DNA from: Pisolithus tinctorius
Taxonomy: Eukaryota > Basidiomycota > Agaricomycetes > Boletales > Pisolithaceae
DNA length: 64,000 bases
Direction of reading: 5' to 3'
NCBI GenBank assembly: GCA_024663395.1
Contig: JANFAH010000002.1
Span: 4,712,001-4,776,000, forward strand
Shown here: positions 47,241 through 58,086 of the stretch, in pieces
Layout of the letters: the number at the start of each line of letters is the position of its first letter
How positions within the stretch are numbered: position 1 is the first letter of the stretch
The notes under the pieces: generated by a model
Told to the model about the DNA's origin: nothing
The model's input: the letters and a program-made list of their open reading frames with translations, nothing else
Database searches by the model: none
Translations under genes and position numbers: made by a program

Positions 47241-47691
47241 TTTGTGGGTGGCGCTTTGTACAAAGCCATTAGGCATTAGGAAACACCATTCAGAGTTCAG
47301 ACGATTCGGAGGCAATGGTCGCTTCACATGAGTGCAACACTTCTCACCTCTGAGTCGGATTCCGTTGTATCCTGTCGTACAGCAGCCTGCAATGGAGAAG
47401 CCGAGAGGTTATAAGGTGGCGTTCGACCATCTTTTCATCACTTGATGCGGTGCACTCACTGTATTGCATAGATCTACTGACACCGATATCGCAGAGGCGA
47501 GAAACAAACTATGTATCAAAACATCGCCTAAAGGTAGAAATTGACACTACCCAAACGTAGATTTATTTATGTAATTTGAAGTTTTCTCAGCAACGGGCAA
47601 CCAAAGCTTCAAGTCTTTCCGTCGAAGTATACTTAGGTACGGCTACATTCATAGTTCGCAATGTCTATGGAACGATGAACAAAGATGATCG
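47241..47691. other. 3' flank of GTPase 3 (intergenic)
   Basis: Before the LINE insertion this DNA lay directly upstream of the chimeric gene, so it probably contains the chimera's displaced promoter. Parts are similar to the 3' flank of the chimera at 37000-37620. No gene seen. Confidence 0.6.
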
Positions 47692-49200
47692 CTAACACAT
47701 TTTTGGGACAGCTGGGTTCGTTGGGCCCTTAATCCACTTAGTTATGACGAATCCGACTATCATGTTGACGAGGTGAGCCAGTCTAGCTATTCTTTCTTCA
47801 TCCCTCTCCCTCTGGTCGGTCTCCCGACCCCTTGACTGCCTACTAGCACAGGTCTCTGTTACTTCTGGATCGGCCTGGCGTTGTTCGTCACCCTTCCTCC
47901 CCAATTTCAACCTGGAAATCTCGTCCTGGAGAGCGCACAGACGCTTATTCATCTCGGTTTGGATAGCCTGGAGTTCTTCACGATGTTTCATGGTGGCTAG
48001 CATATTCGCAAGGCGCTCCTCTGCTAGTATGCGAGCCTGACGCTCTTCTGCTTCCTTTGGCTGAACAGCCTCCGCCTGAAATTTCATCATTTGTAGGAGA
48101 GCCTGGCTGACTAGGTTTTGCATGTCCTGCAATCGTTCAACGTGTTGGCGATTGACCGCTTCCATCTCCGCGATTCTTGACTCGAGCTTGGTTTTATCAG
48201 AGGCAAACCTCTCTGTCATACTCTCCACATCTCGCTTGATACGGGCGAGTTCTTCCCGCTTCTTCCCGAGCTCTTCCTGCACTTCCCGTCGTGTTTCTTC
48301 ATCCCTAGCCTTCATTGCTGCTTCCAGTTCTGTGCGCAGAATCCGGAGTTCTTCGTCGTGACTCTGAGCTTGCTCTCTCAGTGCACTCGTTAGTTCCTCC
48401 CCCGCAGCAGTATTGGCGAGCTGCTTATGCTCATCTACGATTTCTCGTTGTATGCTGAGGGCAGTTGTATCGTTGTCAAGGAGATGTCGAAGGATATTGA
48501 GGGCCGATGCCCGCGTTCCGTCGTGGCGAACCATGCGAGCGCCCCTGTCAAGCACAGGTTTGAAATACTTGGTCGAAAGCTCCTGTTCTCTCCTCTCACC
48601 GACTTCGAGTTTCTCTTTTTCCCACATATTAGTGACGATGAGAACATGCCCGAATGTGCTTTCTCCGCAGAGTTCGCGGAAGATACGGAAGGTGCGTTGC
48701 GCTGTACCGGCCATGCGGATATCCGTAATCCGACACAAAAATATGACCCCTGTTAGTTTGATGCCTTGTTCATACCTACGTGCTCACCCTCAGTCGAGTA
48801 GTCTAACATGCGTTGTGTTTTGCCACTTACGACTCAGACAGATAGGCTGCGATAGAGGACAAGACTCCTGCGTCGCCACGTCGGGTGTCGTCGAACCCTG
48901 GCGTGTCAATTACCGTGACTATCTTCCCATCCACTAGGAATGGCTTCGACGTGCATACTTCGGTCGTGCAACTTGAAAGGCTACGACCAACCAAAAAGTC
49001 AGACGACCCGCTGGCGCAGTTAGCGAACTTTGAATTCAGTAATCCGGTCAGTCCATGACTCCACAGGCTGCAGAATATGCACCTCCGATTTGCCAGCCCC
49101 GGTAGATCCCATGATACTGGGGTAGCAAAATCAGCTAGGTGGAATGGAGGAACTGGCGATCAACGCACATAACTCTAGACTCTCTGCCCTGGGAAGCCAT
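47692..49200 (-). CDS. P-loop GTPase 3 with coiled-coil and C-terminal membrane anchor
   Basis: Exons (minus) 49169-49200, 49083-49116, 48831-49027 and 47692-48775 give 448 residues. G1 is GSTGAGKSE, G3 is DTPG followed by FDDT, and the G4 position has VTNMW. The coiled-coil runs from about residue 230 to 400. Near the C-terminus LVNMIVGFVI is a likely single membrane helix, preceded by a very basic stretch and followed by a short tail ending in Cys. This is the closest paralogue of the tail in the Nup98 chimera. The exon pattern 32/34/197 nt matches its neighbours. Start is the first ATG before the P-loop. Predicted tail-anchored GTPase; role unknown. Confidence 0.9.
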
Positions 49201-49870
49201 GTCAGCGAACGACCAAGGCTGACTTAAGTTGTCGAGTAGAGTCATGGCTACTTGTCAGAATGTCTCGATGCTTCTGGTGCGTGTTTATACATGTCCGCCC
49301 ACGCATACCCTGCATGTTCACAGCTCCATGCGCCTGGATCTTGGTTACGGGGACGCCCACAGGTAGTCGCATTGTACAAGCTTATGAATGTGGCTATTTT
49401 TGTAACGACCACAAAGTGCTTTGATCGCGTTTTCCCAGTGATCTCCGATTCAAGTATGCCATGCTGTGTCCGTCCCAATTCGCCACCGCTCTGGAGTGTT
49501 CCAGGTACAGCAAACACAGCACACGGAATTGCGGGGTACGCCTGATCCTTTGGGAGGTTCTATTCATTTCTGCATTGCCTGTTGCAGTCACTGAATGAAG
49601 TGTGGTGTGGAAGCTAGGTACCATTCCTGGTGCCTAATTGTTCGAGTGAGCGATTTTGGCACCTCTTTACCCTTGACCACATGCAATTTCAATTTCTGGG
49701 ACCCGCTGTTTAGGTGCCACGGTCAAAAAGGAGTGCACGAATACCTTTGGAGAATACCTGATCTGCTTCCCTCAGCGTACAGATCCAGCTAACATGCTTG
49801 GTACCGAGCAACGCCGACTAGCTTGAGGTGACTACAGGCTGATGAGGACTATTGATCCGATGACGTGCAT
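49201..49870. other. Intergenic, 670 bp
   Basis: Promoter side of GTPase 3 and upstream region of the tRNA-Ala gene. No convincing frame. Confidence 0.6.
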
Positions 49871-49952
49871 GGGTAGTTAGCGCAGTGGTAGCGCGTATGC
49901 TTTGCATTCGCAGCATTTGTATAAGGTCCAGGGTTCAATCCCCTGACTATCC
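49871..49952 (+). tRNA. tRNA-Ala (TGC), intron-containing
   Basis: The acceptor stem GGGTAGT/ACTATCC pairs with one G-T wobble. D-arm GCGC-AGTGGTA-GCGC, T-arm CAGGG-TTCAATC-CCCTG. The anticodon stem TATGC/GTATA encloses loop TTTGCA...T with anticodon TGC. An 11-nt intron sits one base 3' of the anticodon, the canonical eukaryotic position. T-rich sequence (CTTTTTCT) follows about 3 bases downstream and can stop RNA polymerase III. Confidence 0.92.
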
Positions 49953-50180
49953 ATCTTTTTCTCTATTTTGCCTCATAGTACCCTATCATTTTGCCGTCTC
50001 ACCTAAGGTAGTTGAACGCCGTGTTTTGGGATTTGGGAGTCGTACGTAGATTCTTTTCTTTTGACTCTGACAGAATTATTGTACAACTGCGTCCAAAAGT
50101 CCTCATCACAAATTGTAGCTCCCCCCACAGGCCCATACTTTGACGAGGTAAATGATAAAATATATTAATGATACGTATAA

Positions 50181-51751
50181 CTAACGCGAAAGGTACGTGC
50201 TAATAAATTTATGACCGGAAGTTGTTGACTCTCTAGCTGTTCGAGCTGCTTGCGCCATCAGGGATTTGAGCCGGGTCTCAATCGACCTTGGCAAGAAAGT
50301 TTTGGTCACGAAGTCTATCAAGAAGGCGACGTCTTCTGCGAAATTTTTTGTGTCTTCATCCTCTCCTCCGATGGTCGCATGCGGCTCATTTGCCGCTTCC
50401 CCGTGCACCATCTGTTCTGGAATTCGCTTCACGTCTGTCCCCGTCCCCTTTTCCTGCACTTTGCTGATCTCTTCGCGGTCCTGCGCTTCGACCTGCTGCT
50501 CCCTTGCAAGCCGCTCTTCTTCCAGAAGGCGAGCCTTGCGCTCAGCTTCCTCCCTCTGCACCGCAAGTAGCTCACTCTCGCGTCGGGCATGCTCTATTTG
50601 CATGCTCTCCACTTCTTTACGGGCGTTATCCACTTGGTCCTGCAAGTCCCGCAGATGGGCCAAATGCCGGCGGTTTTCGGCCTCCATCTCCGCTATTCTG
50701 TCCTCTAGTCGCGTTTTTTCGGCCATGAAATCCGTCGCCATCCTTCCGACATCACGTTGAATGCGCTCAATCTCCTCACGCTTCCTTTCCATCTCTTCTT
50801 GGAGCTCCTTGCGTGCTTCGTCCTTGGCATGTGTCGCAAGTTCTAGCTCTCCGCGCAATTTCCTGACTTCCTCGTCGTACCGTTCCACTTGTTCTTTCAG
50901 TAGGCGAGTCAACTCAGCCCCAGCGGCAGTGTGAGCGAGATCTTTGCGTTCCTCGACTATCTCGTGCTGGATGGCAAGGGTAGCTGCTTGATTGTTGATC
51001 AAGTTACGGAGGACGGCATGGGCAGAAGCCTCAGTATTGTCATGGCGGAGCAGCCGAGCACCCTTTTCGAGGACAGGCCTAAATAGCTTATCGTTTGTTG
51101 CAAGCTCCCGTTCCCGTTCTTCCCCAATCCTAGGGTCCACGTTTCCCCACATGTTTGTGACGATTAGGACGTTGCTGAGCGTACTCTCTCCGCAGAGTTC
51201 GCGGAAAATGCGGAAGTTGCGCTTAGAAGTGCCGCTCATTCGAACGTCCGAGATACGGTGCATGTAAATGATGCCTGCGAGCTTGGTACCCTGTTCATAC
51301 CTGTGTGTAGGGGGACGACTTTCCTTGTCAAGGGATACAAATACCACCAGTGCCAAGCAACTTAACTCACGTGTTAGACAGGTAAGCAGCAATAGAAGTC
51401 AGCACGTCGGTGTCATTGCGAACCGTATCATCGAATCCTGGTGTATCTATCAAGGTGACAAACCGACCGTCGAGAAGGAATGGGTTCGAGGTCCCCACGT
51501 CTGTTGTGCAACTCTCGAGACCACCCTCGACGGGGAAGTCAGATCCACTAGCACGATTGATAAACTACATGTGTTCGCCATCAATCAATATCCGCGACTG
51601 GGGATGTATGATTCTCGGACTGGAACTCACCGTTGTTTTCCCACTTCCGGTGGCTCCCATCACCCTGTGTGACCAAGGTCAGCGGGGAGTATGGTTTTGG
51701 AAACACAATGCCGACGCACGCAATCCTAATTTCCTTATCCTTGGAAGCCAT
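50181..51751 (-). CDS. P-loop GTPase 4 with coiled-coil
   Basis: Exons (minus) 51720-51751, 51631-51664, 51371-51564 and 50181-51300 give 459 residues. It starts MASKDKEIRIA and has G1 GATGSGKTT, G3 DTPGFDDT and G4-position VTNMWG. It is nearest in sequence to GTPase 1 across the G domain (shared IYMHRISD and TSKRNFRIFRELCG). The coiled-coil covers about residues 230-375, then a divergent Arg/Ser-rich tail (ARTARESTTSGHKF) replaces the hydrophobic ends of GTPases 1 and 3. The tail differences suggest that paralogues share the switch domain but differ in location. Confidence 0.9.
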
Positions 51752-52290
51752 CCTGATGACTTCTTCGTAGGTATACGATAGGGAGGTTCTCTTCTGAGGA
51801 CTAGCGGGCATACGAGGTCGTTGCAGATTTACCCACTGCGCGCTTATATCCATCCGTATAAAGTAACACCGTGCACCCATTCCGTGATGCTCCAAAACTC
51901 ACCTTGGCCTCGTGACTCTCCACCTCAACGCATTTATCTGGTAGTTACGCAACCCCAGCGGCATGGCCACCACGAAATATCACTTCATAGATCAGCGGAT
52001 CTCAACGACACCACGATGTTACCTCGTTACTTTAGTCTAGATGCGTCCATAGGTTAATAGATGCCCCTTTTAGTCACTTGAAACATATACGTTTCAAGTA
52101 TTGTGTCTAGTTTTAGTAGGTCCAGCCCGCGGATGAAGTGAATGGTCAAAAAACATGACTGACAATCTTAGATCAGTACATACAGATAAGCCAAGAACCG
52201 TCGAAAGTCGTCAAGAAGACATTGCATAGCGGAGACCATACCAATGAACTAAGTGCAGGAGTACCAGTATAAAGCCCGGCAGTGGTTCTA

Positions 52291-53485
52291 TCAGACCTCC
52301 CTTACGTGAAGTTTCTCCTCAATCCTGCGTAATTCTGCCTGGTAGTCGGACGCGAGCTTTGAAGCTTGTGTTTGGGCTTTCCGCAGGTCGTCTTCAACCT
52401 TCTGTTTCTCCTCAGCCAGTTCTTTCTGGGTCTCCTCGTCCATCTCTTGTTCAGCTTGGGCCATCTCGTCCTTCAGTTTCGCCAGTTCCTGCTGGTGTTG
52501 TGCGGCCAACTCTGATAGTTCGCGATCGAGTTGCCTGAATGCAGCTGTCTGTGTTATATCAACACCTTCTGCTAGCTCTCGTTGGATGCGGAGCACGATA
52601 GGCTCCTTCTGAACTAGTTCCTCGAGGATACGGTGAGCGGATTTTTGGGTATTGTCATGGCGCATCATTCTGCCTTTTCTGTCGAGGATAGGCTTGTAGA
52701 AAATGTCTTTGGAGGCAAGTTCTCCCTCGCGAGCAATTCCGTCTTCCTCGGAGACGGTGCCCCACATATTCGTGACGACGATGACGTTCTCATAGGCTTC
52801 TTCTCCACAAAGCTCCTGAAACATCCTCAAATCACGACGGGCCGAACCTCCTATCTTCAGGTCGGAGATTCTCTGCATGTAAATTACGCCGACAAGGCGT
52901 GCGCCCTGTTTGTTCCTGCAACAAAGTGAGTCAAACACAGATAGGTGAGTGAGGGGGAAATGTGGAACAAACATGGCGACAAGGTAAGCAGAAATGATTT
53001 TCAACACATCGGTATCCGTCATTGTCGTATCGTCGAATCCAGGAGTGTCAAGGACAACAACCTGTTTTCCCCCGACTTTGAATGGCAAAGACGTCTGCAC
53101 CTCATTAGTGCAGCTCTCCAGCCCCGAGCCGGTTCTGAGTTCAGATCCAGACGCCAAGTTGATGAACTAGGTAGAGTGGAGTCTCATGGTGAGCGTGGAG
53201 TGCGAGGGTGACGGCGTGAGGGGCATACCGTTGTCTTGCCGCTGCCGGTGGATCCCATGACCCTGATGGGGAAGTGATAAGAATGTCTGTCTCGACGAGT
53301 ATGACGAGAATCAATAAGACGTACACAACGTAGACTGTTGTATTGGGATCAATAGGCGATGATGCAGCGACGCTGCCGTCCTTTGTTTCCTTTGTCTCAT
53401 TGATTTTCTTGGGCTCCTCGTCGTGGAAGACATGGTCTGAGAAGCAGGGAATGCGAGCAAGGATACGTGCAATGCGTTGACCCAT
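52291..53485 (-). CDS. P-loop GTPase 5, divergent, short coiled-coil
   Basis: Exons (minus) 53325-53485, 53229-53262, 52973-53166 and 52291-52915 give 337 residues. Unlike the others the first exon is 161 nt and adds about 45 residues before the P-loop, starting MGQRIARILARIPC, which could allow N-terminal lipidation (inference only). G1 is GSTGSGKTT, G3 DTPGFDDT, G4-position VTNMWG. Residues about 255-335 are coiled-coil and the protein stops there. Intron positions in the G domain are conserved with the other copies. It is the most divergent member and may be the oldest in the array. Confidence 0.9.
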
Positions 53486-54681
53486 GGTGATGAGCTTGAA
53501 GCACCCAGTAGGAATGGGAAGAAACCAGACGTGGAGCTCGAGGTGGACGAGTAGTTCAAGGTACCGAGATTAAACAGATAGTAGAGGTGAAGCAACACGT
53601 TTTTACAGCGTTCGCATCACATTGGATCCACGCGCTTGTGGACCCACCTTGAGGTAGGGCCCTGCAGAGAAGCACGGATCCCATTTCTTTCCTTCGGCCG
53701 GGTGTTATCGGAAGTCTGCAATTCATCGTGCGCAGGCGACGCGGGCGGAGGAGCATTGGCATGTGAGCCACCGATCGCGACCTTGTTGAGGTACACTGCA
53801 CTCGACGCCGTTTAAAAAAGGCTGTACGACGACGGCCGTGAGGCTCGAGCACGATTTGACCGAATTTGAGTCCTTTAACGGTCAAACCAATGGAGTCAGA
53901 GTGGTGGTGTTCAAGACCGTAAAGGTTGGTTCTAATAGGTTGATAGATAGCGTCAACAGAAGCGACGCCGACTTCGAGAACCTCATCAAGTTCTGGTGCA
54001 GTATCACAGGATTCCATTGGAACGAACGTTCATCAAGCATTGTCAAGGCTGTGTGACTCTATCTGTACATGCATAATCACGACGGGTACATACTGTGGTG
54101 GGGAGGGGAGACTCTGTTTTCGAACGTTGGGATAAACCTGGGTTGGGCGGTGTCGTTCACATGTCCAGTCCATTTCCGAGCGGTCGCGCCCGGTCAGACG
54201 ATCCATCATGTCCACTGGTGTCCGTGTGATCCGGCCGCACGCCCTACACGACACTATCAATGAGATGCATCCACCCGCTTTGCCCTCTGACCAGCACTGC
54301 AACTTTGTTGCTGCGAACGATCGACAGATAGGATGGGAAAAAAATCCGGATAGTCGGGGGATTGAACCCTCGACCTTACACAAGGATCTACATATAAAAT
54401 GCCAAGGCATATGCACTCCCACTACTTGGTTGAAGGCGTGGCGTGGGAAATGTCCATGTGAGAGTAATTTCCGGATATGGCAATTGCATCCGCGTCTGGT
54501 GTGGTTTGGTTTGTCATCTAATCTGATCGGAAAAAGGAAATCGGGACTGTAAAAAGTGGCCTGATGTTCAACCCGATCGGCAAATATAAAAAAGTGGACG
54601 GTCGGCTATGAGGAAAAAGAGAAAATCACACCGGTCGTCGCGACAGCGTCAGCGTCATCGTTGGTGTCAATCCCCCCTTCC
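53486..54681. other. 1.2 kb intergenic with a tRNA relic
   Basis: Upstream regions of GTPase 5 and ERG3. Apart from the tRNA-like relic I see no gene; frames of 70-150 codons at 53556-54422 show no known motif. Confidence 0.5.
54348..54427 (-). pseudogene. Degenerate tRNA-Ala-like sequence
   Basis: On the minus strand the 3' half keeps a T-arm (GGTTCAATC with flanking stem) and the acceptor strand ACTATCC, identical to the tRNA-Ala at 49871. The 5' strand reads AAGTAGT, with the first two pairs lost. The D-arm is mostly deleted and the anticodon region reads CTTGGCA with an intron-like insert. It looks like a decayed copy of the same tRNA family. Confidence 0.5.
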
Positions 54682-55831
54682 ATGGATATCGTTCTATACC
54701 TCGCCGACGAGTACGTTCTCGACAATGTCTGGGCTCATCTTGTCCCACCTCATGGCTCTGTCATGCCATCATCGTCAAGGTTTCAACAGCTCTCTTCTAA
54801 TTTCACAACTATAGCATCGTCTCCACAGTCGGCATGGCCCCGAGATTATTTCTTTAGGCAAATACTCTCATTGAGTGTCATAACATTGATCGGCATCCAC
54901 CTATTATACTTCGTCTTCGCCGGTCTTTCATACAAATTCATATTCAACCACGACATGATGCGGCATCCACGGTTCTTACAAAATCAAATCAAGCTCGAGA
55001 TACAAACAAGTTTAAAAGCATTCCCCATGATGACCCTCCTAACCCTTCCGTGGTTTCAAGCGGAGGTCATGGGTTACTCTAGACTCTACGACAACGTCGA
55101 CCAATACGGCTGGACCTATCTCGTCTTGTCTGTACCCTTGTACGTCCCCTTCCCCTCCTCTTACGGGGGAGGCTCTCTTGACGACTTGCTCTGCCACAGC
55201 TTTCTTCTGTTCACAGACTATGCCATCTACTGGGTACATCGTATTCTGCATCACCCCAGCATTTACAAGACATTCCATAAACCACATCATAAGTGGATAA
55301 GTACGTTTCCATGCACCTATATACCACTGGAGGCCAAAACTTTTTGTTATGACAGTACCAACACCATTCGCATCCCACGCATTCCACCCGGTAGATGGTT
55401 ACCTCCAGTCAGTACCATACCACCTCTTCATTTTCTTGTTCCCTCTCCACCGGTATCTGTACCTTGGCCTCTTTGTTTTCGTCAACTTCTGGAGCATACT
55501 TGTATGTCGCTTCTCGCGCCTATCCTTCTAGTCTTGGACACTAATTAACAATGGCGTCGTCGTCTCGGATCCCTTCCCGCTGTCAGATCCACGACTCCGA
55601 TATGATAACCGGACATCCGCTTGAGTCCGTCATTAATGGACCTGCACATCACACTCTGCATCACCTTTACTTTACCGTCAACTACGGTCAGGTACGCACG
55701 ACGCAGCCACCCCAAATCGTCTCTGCTGACTCGTCTCGTAGTACTTCACATGGGCAGACCGTGTCGGCGGATCATATCGTCAACCAGAATCGTCTCTCGA
55801 CCCATTACTCGAGGTGAAGAAAGCATCATGA
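54682..55831 (+). CDS. ERG3: Sterol C-5 desaturase (lathosterol oxidase)
   Basis: Introduces the C5-C6 double bond late in ergosterol synthesis, in the endoplasmic reticulum membrane, using a non-haem di-iron centre and cytochrome b5. Exons 54682-55300, 55356-55501, 55587-55691 and 55742-55831 sum to 960 nt, 319 residues. The three histidine boxes are present: HRILHH, HKPHH (in TFHKPHHKW) and HTLHH (in [11 protein letters not shown]). Several hydrophobic segments lie between residues 60 and 250. The C-terminal block [12 protein letters not shown] is a hallmark of ERG3. The ATG beginning [11 protein letters not shown] matches the usual N-terminus. It converges on the Rae1 gene with about 330 bp between stops. 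Confidence 0.95.
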
Positions 55832-56162
55832 CCATACTTTGTCCTACCTAGGGACGTACTTGACTCGTTCCATAATGTTGGTAATCATTATAGTTTCAAT
55901 ATATTGGGCTGTGAGATGTGCATGGCGAAGATTGTAGATCACTCCGTCTAAGAAGTCTGAGTTGACAGTGCTCCATGGGCCGAACACGGGGAAACGATCG
56001 CGATTCGATCGGACGGCGTAGTTTGATCATAGATAGGGGTAGTAAGTTACATGGGGCCACAAGTTCACAGTACTCGATAAGAGCTTTTTCTACTTCCATA
56101 GACAGTACTTTTCTGTCAAGAAAATAGATGCTTTCGGTGTCCTAAAAGTGTATTACAACCAA
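55832..56162. other. Convergent intergenic space between ERG3 and RAE1
   Basis: 330 bp that must hold both 3' ends. No frame or repeat noted. Confidence 0.6.
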
Positions 56163-57751
56163 CTACTTCTTTGGTCGCCTCTTAACCTCATCTTCTTTGC
56201 AAGCGTGCAACATCAATTTGTTAGGGTGACCTGGCGTCATTCCGCTGTGACCCTTGGACCAGTCGTACGAAATTGCATAGGCGAATATGGTCCCGTTACG
56301 GTTGAAAGTCGTTGCAGCGATCGGTGCAGGTGCTGTTTCGAACGCTAGATATAATGGAACATACTCAGCAACGGATCCAGGTGGAAGGCAAAAGTAAAAG
56401 TACATTTTAGTCGCGTTCGCGCGTCCTTGTCCCAATAATGAATGCTTCCGTCAGAACCTAGGGTGAAGGGTTAGGTCCCAGAAGAAAGGGATTTGAGATA
56501 TCCAAATAAAGACGGACCACACGTAGAAAACGTCCCGTGGACAGGGTGGAATGAGATATCGTTGACGGCGTATACCAGAGACTGATCTTTTGAAGACGGA
56601 GTTTGATCCTTGCGATGACACTTGAACGAAAAGTTGTTTCTGTAGACCCATCATCACACGTTAATATCCAGATTTTGATGTGGGTAGAGTTGCCAGTGCT
56701 CACGAGCTGTCCTTGTCTTCCACGTATCTAAGATAAGAAAAACCCAAGTCAGCCACCACCCATTTTATATCCGCTTTGCGTGAGAGCGACCACGCACTGA
56801 ATTGCCACGCGGCCTTCAATACTGCCAACTGCAAACCCGCTGCTGGAAGAATTGGTGAAGCACGAGACAACACGTGTCTGCCACTTAAGGGGAGACGTTA
56901 TCGTCTGTGGAATGAAAATAGAAAATGAGAACAGGATTCGAGCGGATAAAGAGCTATAACACTACCTTGTACGGGGAGGTTGGATTTGTTAAATTGTATA
57001 TTTGGATGTGGCGCTCGGCCGTGCCAACGACAAGTAGGGGGTACTGGACGTCCATGGTGTAACACCGTTCCGGTAGTTGAACAGTAGCCACGGGGTTGGG
57101 AGTTCTCAAATCCCAGTACTACACGCGCAAACACGACGACAGCGTGAGTACATTGCCAACGGAGGCTCACGGAACGACACGTCCCAAACGCACCTTCAGC
57201 GTCTTATCCCAGCTTCCTGTGGCAAGGATCCCACCTTGGGGTGTCTCTATCCACTTGACGACTTTGATCGGAGCATCATGCTGAGCGACTTGCTGTGGCT
57301 GACCAGTCGTAATGTCAAACATGCGCGCGGCATTATCAGCACCTCCAGATATGGCCCTATTGCCTTCCTAATATCCCAACACGCGTTGCATCAGATGGGT
57401 TCCACTTGCTCGTGCCAACATTGCAACACGAACCTTGTTCCAGCATATGCTGAGCACAGGACCTTGATGCCCATAGATAGCCTTTCCCTGTGTCTGCCCG
57501 TTGGCACCGACCTCGTATAAACGGACCTTTGGAGATACAAAGTCGCTCGTTTCAGAAGACTGACGTGCACACACTTGGAGTGAGCGATTGGAACTTACGT
57601 TGTTGTCCCAGCTCCCCACTGCGAGGTAATCCGCTGCAGGTGAAAAGGCCAACGAGGAGATGGAATCGGTCGGTATTTCCGGGACTTCGATGTCCTTTTC
57701 TTGTGTTGCAGCAGTCGTCGTCGATGTCGACGCGGCACCAAAGAACGCCAT
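56163..57751 (-). CDS. GLE2: Rae1/Gle2, WD40 mRNA export factor
   Basis: A seven-bladed WD40 propeller that binds the GLEBS motif of Nup98-type nucleoporins, working in mRNA export and spindle control. Nine exons (minus): 57599-57751, 57434-57526, 57194-57367, 56966-57118, 56798-56904, 56704-56727, 56521-56639, 56404-56457, 56163-56344; 352 residues, the standard length. Diagnostic stretches are [95 protein letters not shown] and [11 protein letters not shown]. All are landmarks of the Rae1/Gle2 family. One exon is only 24 nt. The start ATG gives MAFFGAAST, a short flexible N-terminus. Its presence near the GLEBS-bearing chimera is notable. Confidence 0.96.
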
Positions 57752-57869
57752 GACGCCTACTTCTAATGACAAGTTCGAGTGTTTCGTTCTGTACTGGGGA
57801 GGTGGCGGCAGTGGCGTGGTAAAAATATGTTGCGTTACAAAATTATCTTCGACGATCTTTGTCGTTGTC

Positions 57870-57941
57870 GGCGGGTTGGCGTAATGGTAACGCGCTAGTT
57901 TCCGGCGCTAGAGATTCTGGGTTCGAGTCCCAGGCCTGTCG
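57870..57941 (+). tRNA. tRNA-Arg (CCG)
   Basis: Acceptor GGCGGGT/GCCTGTC (three wobble pairs), D-arm GCGT-AATGGTA-ACGC, anticodon stem CTAGT/GCTAG around loop TTCCGGC with anticodon CCG, T-arm CTGGG-TTCGAGT-CCCAG. No intron. A run of six T follows within two bases as RNA polymerase III terminator. It lies 119 bp upstream of the Rae1 start codon, on the opposite strand. Confidence 0.92.
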
Positions 57942-58086
57942 CTTTTTTGTCCCGGGTATGCACGTCCCAATGAGATTCGATTCGCTTTTGTACAGTGTAA
58001 CAGTCCGTATTCGTGTTTGAACTCACAGACATACGTAACCTACTACAGACAGTGAAAACGTAGCTACAGGTTTACATACTCATAAA

